Shown here: positions 11,301 to 23,161 of the stretch, piece after piece
How positions within the stretch are numbered: the first letter of the stretch is position 1
Layout of the letters: the number at the start of each line of letters is the position of its first letter
Source: Dioscorea cayenensis subsp. rotundata
Taxonomy: Eukaryota; Streptophyta; Magnoliopsida; Dioscoreales; Dioscoreaceae
Length of the DNA: 64,000 nucleotides
Reading direction: 5' to 3'
NCBI RefSeq assembly: GCF_009730915.1
Contig: NC_052489.1
Coordinates: 24,235,916-24,299,915 of the forward strand
Notes under the pieces: generated by a model
Databases searched by the model: none
Told to the model about the DNA's origin: nothing
What the model saw: only the letters and a program-made list of their open reading frames with translations
Program-made: the position numbers and the translations under genes

Positions 11301-12254
11301 GGACCATATAAAATTCAGGGTGCTTGATTAGCAACTTCAAAGCAAATATTTTATAATCATAAGTTCTCTTTTTGCCTAAAGTTTGTTGTGAAGTTCTATA
11401 TTTATGAAGCAGAAGAGGGATGATGCTTGAGAACAAAGGGAAAAGAAAATATAAAAGTTACTAAAATATGATGGTTTGCATATCAGTTATAGCACGTGAA
11501 TTAATGTCCTCTTATCTTTTATAGAGAAAAAAAAAGGTAAAAGGATGAAGCAAACCATATATGCATGTATCTTATTAAAACAAAGCTAAAAAGAAAGAAA
11601 AGATGTCACTTTTTTGGGAAGAAGAGTTTAAAATCATGTATTGGCTATTAATTTTTTTCATCAATACATAGAAACAGTTTGGCTTCCAATATTTTCTGGG
11701 TTTTTTTTCTCTATTAAGTTATTTATTTACTATTATTTTTTTTTAGAAAGACGACAAGCGCCGTTTTTCTCTATTAAGTGCATCACATAAACTTAAAACA
11801 ATTAAATCACAATAAATAAATGTATTAAATTCAAACATCAAAATAAATAATCATAAACGAACTGGCATCTGTTTAAATAAATAAAAATCAAGTTTCACAG
11901 AATCCAAGTTTATGCTGGACTTTGAAGTTTGAAATATGTGATGATTTATATTAAACTATATTATGGTTACTTGTGGTCCTTTCTTTATCTATTTCTTTAC
12001 TAAAATAATATTTATAAATAAATAGAATGGATGAAAGCAGTGAAACACGTAGACATGTTCATTAAACAATCATACATCAATGAAAACAATAATATTAATC
12101 ACAAAAAGAATAAGTTCTCACCAGAAATACCAACGTCATAGCCAAACATCAAACCTCCAGTTGCAGCCATGATGCAGGACATGATCACTATGGGAGTGAT
12201 CTTGGCTTCAAACTGTGTGCCGGAGCCGGCCGACACCGCAAACCCTCCGGCCAT
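8308..12254 (-). CDS. H+/hexose symporter, STP family (MST4/STP7-like)
   Basis: Plasma-membrane sugar:proton symporter of the major facilitator family, importing hexoses. Exons: 12122-12254, 10802-11124, 9486-9610, 9109-9397, 8308-9012, with in-phase GT-AG junctions, giving 524 aa (the family is about 510-525). Visible motifs: [20 protein letters not shown] in TM1, Cys75 in [10 protein letters not shown] (lid-domain cysteine of STPs), TRRLGRR in loop 2-3, [37 protein letters not shown] in TM7, DRVGRR, and [11 protein letters not shown] after TM12. The tail has a run of eight Asp from an (ATC)n tract at 8368-8391. The start is the only Met giving the conserved MAGGF leader. A TATA box lies at 12387-12394. 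From memory the closest relative is rice MST4; the exact orthologue needs a tree. Confidence 0.95.
9955..10122. repeat. tandem duplication, 83-bp unit, in STP intron 2
   Basis: Two essentially identical copies of an 83-bp unit running from TATGTTTTATATAATCCC to GAGTTGGGTA. The near-identity suggests a recent duplication. It lies inside intron 2 and should not affect the protein. Confidence 0.9.
10454..10709. mobile_element. MITE flanked by (TA)n on both sides, Micron-like
   Basis: A 256-bp segment with imperfect terminal inverted repeats of about 48 bp. The left end GAGAACCAATCATTTAGG pairs with the right end read in reverse, GGGAAAACATCATCTAAG. Both sides are (TA)n tracts (about 10430-10453 and 10710-10731). 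Insertion into TA microsatellites is the described habit of the rice Micron family; membership is inferred from this pattern. It sits in STP intron 2. Confidence 0.7.
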
Positions 12255-12386
12255 CTTCCGACCAGTGAATGAAGAAGTAGATGACTCACAAGAGAAAGAA
12301 GAAGAAGAAGAAGATGATGATAAAAGGAAAGTAAGAGAAATGGAATATTGAAGAGAAGAACAAGGTTCAAGTCTACTTGTTCATGT

Positions 12387-12394
12387 CTTTATAG
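12387..12394 (-). promoter_or_regulatory. TATA box of the hexose transporter
   Basis: CTATAAAG on the minus strand, 133 bp upstream of the ATG. It would place transcription start near 12355-12365 and a 5' UTR of about 100 bp. A CACGTG box lies further up at 13311-13316. Confidence 0.55.
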
Positions 12395-12399
12395 AGAAA

Positions 12400-15300
12400 A
12401 GAAGTACTAATAATGCATGAGTTACTAGCTAATAAGAGTCATTAAGGAAATGGTTTGGGTTCCAGTTATATTGATTGCAGAGTCAAAGCCGTGGGTTTGC
12501 CGCGTGTCATCATCTTTACGGTGGATTTTCTAGACGGCTGGCCAGTCAATCAACGGCTCTTGTGTTTTTTTAAATGTTTTTTTTTTTTGCTTGCGTGTAC
12601 CTACATTTATATGTAATTGCTAATATGTGTTGTGAAAATCACATGGAGTTATCTATGCTTTAAAAATATTATTATTTGTTTTTATATTTTTTAGAAATTT
12701 TATTAGAGATTTTTACAAGTAACAATCCAACTTTTGTTGTTGTTATTATTATTATTACAATTATGAAAAAAAAAATTCCATTACTATTGAAAAAATATTC
12801 TAAATGTTGAAATTAACTACTATTTTTCACACAAAATATTGTAAAAAAATAATGCTAATTTTTTTTTTCAATTTTTTTTAGAAAAAATGAAATAACTAAA
12901 ATACTCTTAAAAGAATTATACCCATGATTTTACGCATCCTCCTTAATTAATTTGACTAATAAAAGATGTTCTTTTATTAAATTACAATAAACACATAATT
13001 ATAGAAGTTTGTGTTAAAGAGAACTTAAATTTCATAAAAAGAACAAACCATAATGAAATACTTTTCTTCATCAATTAAAGAGATAAGATGTGATTTTGTA
13101 AAATTGTTTAAATTACCATTTAACAACAACAAAAATTATATAAATAAATAAAATATGATTTTTAGAAGAGTATATTAACAATAACTCACTTCTCTTTTGA
13201 TTCAAAAAGAGTACCGGGCTCGTGGGAACATGAAAAAGGTGGCTTGAGTCTATCTTGCTGTGAGTCAGACTAGGTTGTGGATAAATTGGATTTGGTTAAG
13301 GATAATGAGTCACGTGTACAATGGTGACATAGCCATTAATATGAACATGAACCTTCACAAGGTTCACACCAAATAATAAAGCCACTTTTAATGATAATTA
13401 AATGAATGGGTTTAACTTTTATTTGACCGGAAAAACTTAGAATATTATGCAGACCAGTCAAATTGAAGAGTTTTATTTTGAACCCATGCACACAATCTCA
13501 AATGTGATGACTTATGTATTTTGATCCAGGAAGTATAATGAGGTATGGATTTTGACTTATCTGAGTTATGGGTTTTGACTTTTTGTCATGAGTTAGAGAT
13601 GTTAATTTGGATTTTGTTTGCTGTTGTTTGTGTGATTTTCTTACCCGAGCCGTTTTTTTTTTATTTGTCATAATTAATCTAATTTTATGTAAAAAAAAAT
13701 TAATTATTTCAAAAAAAATTTATAAAAAATTAGTTATTTTTTTAAAATTACTCATAATTTATATCTCCACATTTCTTTCTCATAAATGTGGTTCATCCAT
13801 CTCTTAAAAAAAATAAAAAAATAAGAAAGTTGAATAGAATGTTAAAGATAATTTTAGAAAAAAATAATAAATATTTTTTTATATTAGAAAATGACTGATA
13901 AAAAAAGAACATTGATTTGTGACAAGAACAAAAATAGAAGGGTAGCATATTGTGTGTATGGAATTTATGATTTTATTAACGTCAGAGTGGGTATGGAAAA
14001 ATAAGTTAAGTATTTTGGTGAAATTGTATTTTGGACTTTTAAATATACGTCAACAATTCATATACTGTTATAAGTCATGTTTGTGGCAATAGAAAATAAC
14101 AAACTTTTTGTATGTATCTTTTGGAAGTTGAAATTATTGGTAGAAACAGAATAAGATGATAAGAATGCTTTTATATTCAATTTTTCCGGCACTCTTATAA
14201 TTATTTCAAAAGGGAAAAAAAAACATATAAAATAAGTAGAAGGAAGAAAAGTTGAAGATATTGGCAATACAATATATAATGGAGTTGGTGATAGAAAAAA
14301 GGAAAAGGTATCCATGTATTTTTCAAACCAAATTGCACTTATTTTGACCAATAGTACACAAATTAACACAAATCCAAAAAATCTTAAGCTATATAAGAAA
14401 GTTTTCTTTTATTTTTTTTAGAAATAATTATATATATATATATTTTCCGTAAACTGGCTTTTTATATGGGCGAGATACTAAAACCTCTATATAATGATAA
14501 ATTTCTCCTTACATATTCTATTTATATACATAAATTTTTAATTTTAAAATCATTTATTTAAGTATCTCCACTACTTTGGCCAACTCTTTATTGTTATATA
14601 TATATATATATATAAAGACATGAATGAATTCCACATTAGCAAATTATAAGATTAATATACAATTTAAATCGAAGTTGAGAAATTAAAAAATTATAACAAA
14701 GATTGTTAGTCTAAGAAATGATTGAGCTTTTCTTAATATTCCGTCCATAGTCAACAATGGGGAATATATCTGCCCTAGTTTCCAAATCCCAATAATTTTC
14801 TTATTATCCCCGTGTTTTGCATGGAATCATCACTTTAATGGTGTTTTTGGATTGCGGGAAAGGCATTATTAGAATGAGAATAAATTTAATTCGTAACTAT
14901 ATACCTATCTACATTTAGTTTAAGGTACTATAGTATTTTTATGGGGAAAAAATTTAAAATTCCCTCACTTGAGCTAATAACATTTCTCTTAAAATTACAG
15001 TAATGTTTTCCCCCTGAAAAATAATTGGTTTGTCCTTTTAAATTTAATTATTTATTCAATAATTTTAGCATTTTTAATTATTTAATTAGTAATTAACTAA
15101 TTAATTAATTATAATAATTAAAAAGTACATAATTCAAATTAATTAATAATAATTATCATTGTCATTATTCATCAATTAATTAATTTAAATATTTAATTAT
15201 AATAATTAAAACAAATAATAGCTAAAGGGTTTATTTAACTAAAATATTTAATTATAACTATTATTTAAATTATTTAATAAACAAATAAATTTAGTTTACA

Positions 15301-15670
15301 AAAACAAGTAATAGTTGCGTAAATTTTTTATTTAAATATTTAAATATAATAATTAAAAAGAATAAAAATTAAGGGGGTTTATTTAATCAAAATATTTAAC
15401 TATAACTATTTAAATTATTTTATAATTTATTTGCCATAAAAATCATTAATTATTTTATACAATATCATTTATTTATCTTAAAAGACAAAAATAATTTCAC
15501 CACATTTTTTTTTATTTTTTTATTTTTATTTCCATCCCTTCCAACCAAACACTATTATTTTCATTAACCACACTTTCATTCCGTATAATCTCACTTACTT
15601 CGTTCTTATTCCGCAAACCAAACACGGTTAACACTAAACTAAAGCAGGTGTTTGGGTTTGGCCAGTTGAC
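12400..15670. other. intergenic spacer between STP and RRF
   Basis: AT-rich sequence with poly-A/T and TA tracts. Apart from a CACGTG box at 13311-13316, a SINE-tail-like fragment in the neighbouring STP intron (11740-11775) and a possible MITE at 14840-15632, I see no gene or RNA. Confidence 0.6.
14840..15632. mobile_element. possible PIF/Harbinger (Tourist-like) MITE
   Basis: The left end GTGTTTTTGGATTGCGGGAA and the right end (reversed) GTGTTTGGTTTGCGGAATAA are similar. TTAA sits outside both ends, compatible with a TTA/TAA target site. The interior is extremely AT-rich with partial self-complementarity. The edges are approximate. Confidence 0.45.
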
Positions 15671-15676
15671 ATGAAA

Positions 15677-15708
15677 TGGGCCGGCCCGTGCAGTCGTAAG
15701 ACGGCCCA
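15677..15708. promoter_or_regulatory. site II elements (TGGGCC/GGCCCA) upstream of RRF
   Basis: TGGGCC at 15677-15682 and GGCCCA at 15703-15708 lie 77-108 bp before the RRF ATG. Site II motifs bind TCP factors and are common upstream of nuclear genes for organelle and ribosomal proteins, which fits this gene. Function here is inferred from position. Confidence 0.6.
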
Positions 15709-15784
15709 TCAGTCTCTTATCCAATAGAGAAGAAGCACGCACGAATGAACAAGAAGCAAGCAGGCAAGCAAGCAGCTCTCATCC

Positions 15785-18700
15785 ATGGCGACGGCGCCAA
15801 TTCAGGCCTTCACTCACGCCAAGCTCAACGCTCCCTCATCCCTCCTCCTCGTCTCTTCCACTCCAGGTACCTTCCAATCATCCATTCCGGTTTCTCCTCT
15901 CTGTTTCCTTTCTTTCAATCCCTAGTCCATCACCAGAAGCTCGCCGGAGAGGGTTACATACTCACTTGAAACACCGCCTTCCTGATGCTCTGAAATGGAG
16001 CTCGTCATCAAGCTATGTCACCATACAGCAAGGCTCTGCCGCTTTCTCTCGCCGTCAATTGCGTACTAAGCCCAATGCTGCTTGGAGGCCAGTTCCAGCT
16101 TCTTGTTCCTCTCTTGGTAAATGCCTGGGTTTTTCTGTTTGTTCAAGCATTGTTTTCTCTTCTTCTTCAGAGCTGGAGTATTTAGGTGTGCTACTATTGA
16201 GGAAATTGAGGCTGAGAAGTCCGCTATCGAGAACGAAGCTGTATGTGAATTTGTTTATTTATTTTGATAATCCTGTTACTGAATTATGACACACACACAC
16301 ACACACACACACACACTACCAGAAAGATAGAATGGAAAAGACCATTGAAGCGGTTAGGGCGAGTTTCAATGCTGTGAGGACGGGTAGAGCGAACCCGTCC
16401 ATGCTAGATCGAATTGAGGTACTAACTTGGTTATCTTTAATCTCTATGATTAAAATTTTGATTTTTTTTATACAAAGATATAGAAAATGCAATCTTTTCT
16501 TATGGTACATCGCTGCTTTCATGTTTCAAATTGACATCTATAATGACCACAGCCACTAAAAAAGCTTTTTCTGTAATCTAATAGTTCCGTTTCCTCCTTT
16601 GGTTTTTATCTAATTACTGGGGCCAAAAAGGTGATAATGGTTCTTGCTAGAATAAACTTCGTTTTGTCTACCTTCCAGGTTGAGTACTATGGAAGTCCAG
16701 TGAATTTGAAAAGCATTGCACAAATCAATACTCCAGATGCCAGCTCTCTTCTTGTCCAGCCTTATGACAAATCTTCGTAAGTTATTTTCACTTCTGCAGC
16801 CACTTTCAAGGCTTTTCCAACCTTCTGATGCATCCCATTCGTTTACAGCTTGAAGGCCATTGAGAAGGCTATTGTGAATTCTGATGTTGGATTGACACCA
16901 AACAATGATGGAGAAGTGATTAGACTGAGCATCCCTCAGTTGACTGCTGAGCGAAGGAAGGTTTGTTCCCATGACTCCTCCATAACAGGCACAACATGGA
17001 AATTATTCTTAGTTTGAATGTGAATGTATCTTACCACTGAAAACAATGCTTGCTCTAATTCCATAATCATGGATAACTTGCTTTTTAGCTTTGCTTGCAT
17101 AAACTGTTTAAGCAATAATATATATATATACCAGTCCTGCTCTAATTTGCCTATGCATCAACCTGAAATAGTCCAACTTTCATAATTTTCAGCAACTATC
17201 CTGTCAATATTGGCTTTAAGATCAGTGTAGAGGCTCAATTGTTTGTCTATCTATGAAAATGCCTTGCCATCTAAATGCCTCTCCATCTTTTACTGGTTCA
17301 ACATGCTGGATACATTAATTGACTGTATTGAAATCTTTTGGTACAACAATCACTATACACATGATTTTCAGAGACGCAAAATGTTCAGCTGGAGCCTAGT
17401 TTGGGTCTTTCTTCCCAATAAATATCTGGTCATCCCTCATGTCATGAGTTTTATTCCTTTTCATCTGCTTACTACTCTTAATTGTTCTTCCACCCTTACT
17501 TGAACTAGATCTTTATGTATATCTATTTTATTTTCTATCAACAAATCTTAATTATCAAGAGTTGAACCCAAAGCCTCTGCATCGATCCTTATGTCAGCTT
17601 CCTACGAAATTAGTGGTTGTAAAAATGTTGGTTAGCTTCCACATAATTGAAGTTTGAAAGATCTAATATTATGTATGTTCTCACTCAATTTACATTACCA
17701 TATTAGAGTTCTTAGCCTATGTTTATGTGCTAAAATCCCAACAATTACTTGAACTATCCTTCTTATTTTGGATTTCAGGAGTTATCAAAGATTGTTGCAA
17801 AACAAGCTGAGGAGGGAAAGGTAAACATATTCCATTTTTCTCTTGCTGATATCAACGGGGAAATTTAACTGGAATTGTTTTAGCATGCCAGCTTCATTGG
17901 TGGTTGGGGTATCCTTGGGCAGTTAATAATAAAACTGGAAAAACATTATGCATCACTTTGTAAATTATCTATGAATGAGACTGTGTAATCAGTGTAAAAT
18001 GTCATTCATATATCCAGATTATCCTCAATGAAACAGAATTGAAAAACTAGAGTTAGATAGTTTTTAATGTGTCAAATGGTCCAAGTTAGAAAACCGTGAA
18101 CCTTTTTGATCTTGTGGTGTTGAGATAATGAGACGCTGCATGAAGTCATAGCCATTGTTTTGGTATATATGACTTTGGTCTTCCTGCTCCAGTTTTACTA
18201 TTTGTTTAGTTAAAATTAGAGGGTAATGTCTCCGTTGTTCATATTTTAACATGAACCATACCTCCTTTTCTTGTCCAGTTGAAACTCGGACTATGCCTAT
18301 CGCCTATCATAAGTTATGCCTATGGCTTTGTTTGATACTTCAACATTGATCAAATCACTGTAGGGTTTATATCTGAAGATTGTTTCTTGATATGGCTGAA
18401 CCATTGTTTTCTTGTGTTAGTTTTACCTGTTATCTAGAAAATGACACAAGGATTTATCTACAAAGAAAAAGTTAGAATTTTTTTGTTTTGATTGTTATTG
18501 AGAAGTGTTTCCTTAATAATTATTTTTGCAGTACATCCCTTTTTCTATGTCAATAGCAACAACTCAGCAGTTAGTTTTTGGATAGTTTTGTAGAAAAGAA
18601 AAGTCACAAAAAAAGTCTGAAGTTCTCTAAAATTTAAAAGACCTTATGCTGTGTTGTCCTTACTAGGTACAAAGTCACTCTTTTAAAAAAAAGAATTACT

Positions 18701-19666
18701 GAGAGAAACCCTCTCACTGTAAATAAACCCTTCCCGAGTTTTTCTTTATAAAAGTAATCCTTAAATTTATTATCCAACATCAGAAAAACCTCCATGTGGT
18801 TTAGCTGTTATCAGAAAAACATAATGACCCTCTTAGTTTTAAGTTATTGACCTTCTGTTGTTCAATGGAGTTAATCAGAATTTCTGTATTGGAATTTATT
18901 TGCTTAGTTTATAGGAGCACTGCTATTACTTGAATTATAAAGTTTATTCTGGTCCTATTATTGGAGGTCTTAGTAAGTTTCACCAAGTTAAAGTGAACAA
19001 TCTTTCAGGTTGCCATAAGAAATATAAGAAGGGATGCAATAAAAGCCTATGAAAAGCTTGAGAAGGTTTGTCTTGAAAATACCAGTATAGACATTTCTTC
19101 TTTGGGCCCCCCTTGATGTCCTTGGTCTAAAGTGGCTTTGTTGGCTTATGTTGTCCTTGATAGGAGAAAAAGCTTTCAGAAGACAATGTGAAAGATTTGT
19201 CAAGTGATCTGCAGGTGAAGGCATTTAAGCACCACAACTGACAACTGTGCCAACTACCAATCCTCTTATGTCTTTCAAGTTTATGACTTTAGTGTTCTTT
19301 TTTATTTATACATTGTTTCACACTTGATCTTGTGTTTGCTGGATCTAATATATCTCGTTTTCATGCAGAAGGTTACTGATGAATATATGAAAAAGATGGA
19401 GTCCATCCAAAAACAAAAGGAGAAGGTATGCCAAAGTGTCTCATCTTTAAATTTCACCCATTCATTCAACATGAACATGCACCATACATTACAAGATCCG
19501 AATCTCTCAACACCCTTGTCAAATAATGCCACATTCAATTTTATTTCATTTTCTTGATGTCATATAACTTTGCTGATTTCATAGTTTTCACCTATTTAGT
19601 CAGTGATTTGCATCCTTCCCTGACTAAAACTTGTTTGTCTGTTTTCAGGAATTGTTGACAGTATAA
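15785..19666 (+). CDS. RRF: ribosome recycling factor, chloroplast-targeted
   Basis: Releases plastid ribosomes from mRNA after termination, acting with EF-G. Exons: 15785-15866, 15937-16116, 16173-16240, 16323-16418, 16679-16776, 16849-16960, 17779-17820, 19009-19065, 19164-19214, 19369-19425, 19649-19666; all junctions are in phase, giving 286 aa. Residues 1 to about 90 are Ser/Arg-rich with few acidic residues, as in a transit peptide. The mature part has RRF signatures: [62 protein letters not shown]. Exon 3 uses the AG at 16171-16172 rather than the AG 2 bp earlier, because only that keeps the frame into [12 protein letters not shown]. The last exon adds only five residues. Plastid location is inferred from the N-terminus. 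Confidence 0.95.
16290..16316. repeat. (AC)n microsatellite before RRF exon 4
   Basis: About 13 AC repeats end 6 bp before the exon-4 splice acceptor, taking the place of a normal polypyrimidine tract. Confidence 0.9.
17821..19008 (+). other. RRF intron 7, longest intron of the gene
   Basis: A 1188-bp AT-rich intron with GT-AG ends. No internal gene or clear transposon seen. The preceding intron (16961-17778) is also featureless apart from a (TA)n tract near 17120. Confidence 0.7.
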
Positions 19667-19842
19667 ATCTTCGGATACTCCCTCAAAAGATCGGTGAATG
19701 TATTTTTTTTGGTTTGTTTTTTTGAGTTACTAAGTTTTTTTTTAATGTAAAAATGATTGAATAGGTTCCAATGTCAAATATTTTCCTTATTCACAATGAG
19801 ACCATTCTGAAGTTGATCATGAGACAATGATAATATCCTAGT

Positions 19843-20006
19843 TGGTCCTTTTAAGTGGGCACATTTTTAAAAGTAGAGGGACTGATTGAGAGCATGTTTA
19901 ACTAAGTGGGCACATTTTCAAAAATAGAGGGATTAATCGGGAATATTTCTGAGTAGAGGGACCAAAAGAGAAAGGGAAATATAGGGACTATTTTGGTGAT
20001 TACACC
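19843..20006. repeat. partial MITE related to the 33288-33594 element
   Basis: Contains AGTAGAGGGACTGATTGAG and TTTCTGAGTAGAGGGACCAA, words shared with the right half of the 33288-33594 MITE. It ends in TTTTGGTGATTACACC, a diverged terminal repeat. The left end is missing or unrecognisable, so it looks truncated. Confidence 0.6.
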
Positions 20007-22250
20007 AAAAAAATAAACCTCTTTTTCATTAGAATTTTGAGAATATTCTTAGACTAATCAACTTGTGCCAAAATAGGACAAGTATCATGCATAACCAATT
20101 AATTCTTAAAGACTCGGACAGTCGGACATATAAACGTGCAGAAATAAAACACCGCTGATATGTTGTTAAGTTTAATTTTTTAAAAAAAATTTAATCTTAT
20201 ATTTGAAAAACCAACTAATCATTTTAACTAATATTATAATTTTGGACTGGTTCAATGTTAGGTCCCACTCTTGAACTTTCCCGACCAACAACCCTGTTAC
20301 ATAGTCCACGTGGCAAAACCGTAATTATAAGGGCCCACCCATGACTATTCCATCCATCTTCCAAGATCTTGTTAGTCATGGTCGGTGGCAACACCAGAGC
20401 TGAACATCTGGGACCATAATGTGTTATTTACTTCAATTTTTTTTTTTTTTAAAAAATACCAATAAATAAAAAAAAGAAAACAAACGAAATATTTGAAAGA
20501 GGGAGTATCCAAAATGAGATGGATCTAAAATCACATCTAATGTTAATAATTGTTGAATGCCAGTGAGACAAAAGCAAAAGCATCTCACGAGGCTGTCTGT
20601 CTGACCCGTGTGGGTGCGTTGTGGGCCATGTTCTTTTTTAATATTAAAATAATAATAATAATAATAATTTAATTAATTAATTAAAAAAGCAAGATATTTT
20701 TCCAGTCTGTGTGAGAGCGACCCATCTTGCCGCCACGTAGTCCAAGCAAAAAAAGAAAAATCCATAGCCATCTTCATGTCCCACCTCTCTATTTAAGTAC
20801 TAATATTAATATTATCTATATATATAAATGAGCTCACAAATGCCACAAAATTAAAGTAAAAAGGACCGAGCTATAGATAGGGATATCAGCCATGAAAGCT
20901 ACGGGCCTCTCTTGTTTCCTCTCTTACTATATTCATATTTATATATATATATATAGAGAGAGAGAGAGCATTAGTAAACAAAGGCAACCTAATCCCATAT
21001 GCATATGATCCAATGATATGAGAGTAAATTTCAAACACGACACGCAATTTCAAGTGATCCGTGGATTGGAATTGGACCGTTCATCTTTTTCATTAATATT
21101 TATTTTATTTATTAGCGATAATAATTGTTAAATATACAATAATGTTTATATATATATATATATATGAAATACAGGATGGTAGCTTAATATTTTATTGAGT
21201 GTGGTTTTTTTACTAGATGTTGATCCTGATTTACCGCTATTGCTCTGCTGGTCCCACCACGTTTTTAATTAAATTTTAAAGTATTAATAAATCCATATTT
21301 AAAAAAAATATTATTACTTTAATGATAAATAATGAATATATTGATTAAACAGTGCCACGTGGACAATCGGACTAAGTTTTCATTCAGCATCTCTTAATTA
21401 ATCTCTTTATTTAAATGGTAAAAGAAAAGGGACACGAATGGATTAAACAAATAACACATAGACACATGATTTGTCTCTACCGCATAATATTTTAATCACA
21501 AGTTTCAGACGGAATATAAAAATCATTAAAGATATATTAAAGTATTAGGTACTATACATATATTTTACTGATATAAATTAGAGCACAAAGAATAAAATAT
21601 TTATATGAGATAATATAAACTAATACATTAAAAAAACTTAACATTGTGAAAGATGCCTGAAGACCTTCCATTGTTAATGGGACAAACACTTCTGTACTAA
21701 TTTAAAAAAATGGTAGGGAGTAACCTATATTGTCAAATAAGAAAAATGTATAATTAAAATCGTACATTTAGTTATTTTTTTAATTAAACTAAATAGGTCC
21801 CCCAATACTGTCTTAATTGGCGCACGTGTGAAACTTTATAAAGAGAAATTGCCGACGCCAGAGGGCTCTATAAAAGCGGAATTATTATATATATATATAT
21901 AATATATCTAGATAGTTTGACTTTGTCTGCCCTTTGGAAATGCCTGTCACTCTTGATGATTTTATTTAGAGTTGGGGCCCTAGAGAACTTGAAACAGTTC
22001 CTAGAGTGCGCCATTAAAGACACAGATATGTTGCCATTTTTCTCCCTGTCAATGATGCAATTTCTAAGTCATCACTACAGAATGACGCTTGCTTGGTTTG
22101 GTGGGAATTTCATTGTCAGAAAGAGATGAAGGCATGATTGATTGAACATGTTGTTGATTTATTCCAAAATAAAGGACTAAACAAAAGCAAAGATTAATGA
22201 GAAAATAATTTAATTAAAAGATTAATTAATTAACATGAAGTTGACAATGG
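20007..22250. other. intergenic spacer between RRF and TIC
   Basis: AT-rich with (TA)n at 20937-20955 and 21146-21166 and (GA)n at about 20955-20968. GC-richer patches near 20260-20420 and 20590-20780 look promoter-like. A CACGTG box (21823-21828) and TATAAAAG (21869-21876) suggest a plus-strand promoter, but no recognisable coding sequence follows. Confidence 0.5.
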
Positions 22251-23161
22251 CCTAATAAGGTCCTACACAGTCTTGGGGTCCTGTCAGCTTGAAAGTGATC
22301 AGAGAGAAACTGAAACAACAAAGATAGATACAACTAATACTGTTACAGTGTACCCAAAAATACAACATAAGAGATTGATGTTGATGATGATGATGATGCT
22401 GATGATGATTATAACATATGGACAGCAGCAATACAAATTCACTAGCAGAAAGAAATTGATTGGGATCAATCATCCTCTTGATTAAGGTTAAGTAAAGCAA
22501 ATTAATAGACACTCAGAGAAAGATGGTTCTCAATCCCACAGCCAGCGGGAAGAGAAAGAGATCAAAAGATGGGTTGAGTTTTACATAAAAAGGCAAAAGC
22601 ATACACAAAAGGTCAGTGACTCAGACAAAAGCTCTCTCCCACTCTGTCTCTCTACATCCTTAAAACCAGACTGCCAGAGCATGTTCTGTGATACTTGTAA
22701 GCCAGTGTTAACTTTAGTCATTGGAAAGAGTAAAAGATTAGAGAGACTAGAGAGAATGAGACTAAGGAAGACACCAGGCAATTTATTACCAGGCTGAGTA
22801 GTGAGTCCGAGAGCAGCAGGCAGCAGGCAGCAGGCAGCAGCTCACCGTCACAGAAACATGGAACAACACCGTCTTCTTGTTCTTCTTGTTTTCAGTCCAT
22901 CTTGTATCACCGTCTTCTTGATCCCAACTTCCAGCGCCTGTACAACATCATCCAGCATGCATGCACAAGCAACAACAACCAATAAAGGAAGACAGAGGGA
23001 ACGACTTAAGACACCGTTCCTTGTGTTCTTCCTCAAAATCGTCTAGCTCAGGGTGGTGGGTTTTCAACCTGTGTTGACAAAGCTTGCTGATAGTCAAGAT
23101 TTTGCGCCCGTACAACCAATGCAGCAGTGCATGGAAGAACAACACTGGTTTCCCACCATTG
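22251..23161 (-). other. probable 3' UTR region of the TIC-like gene
   Basis: Sequence downstream of the TIC stop codon, GC-richer than the surrounding spacer. It includes a (GAT)n-like tract at 22377-22408 and a 7-bp-unit CAGCAGG repeat at 22811-22840. No protein-like frame is convincing. The poly(A) site cannot be fixed from sequence alone. Confidence 0.45.

Noticed and set aside
20870..20970. Possible miRNA precursor near GGACCGAGCTATAGATAGGG
   Set aside because: I could not find a convincing complementary arm or match to a miRNA I know.
21917..22129. 70-codon plus-strand ORF after the TATAAAAG box
   Set aside because: Its listed start is not an ATG and no motif is recognisable; kept only as a promoter observation.
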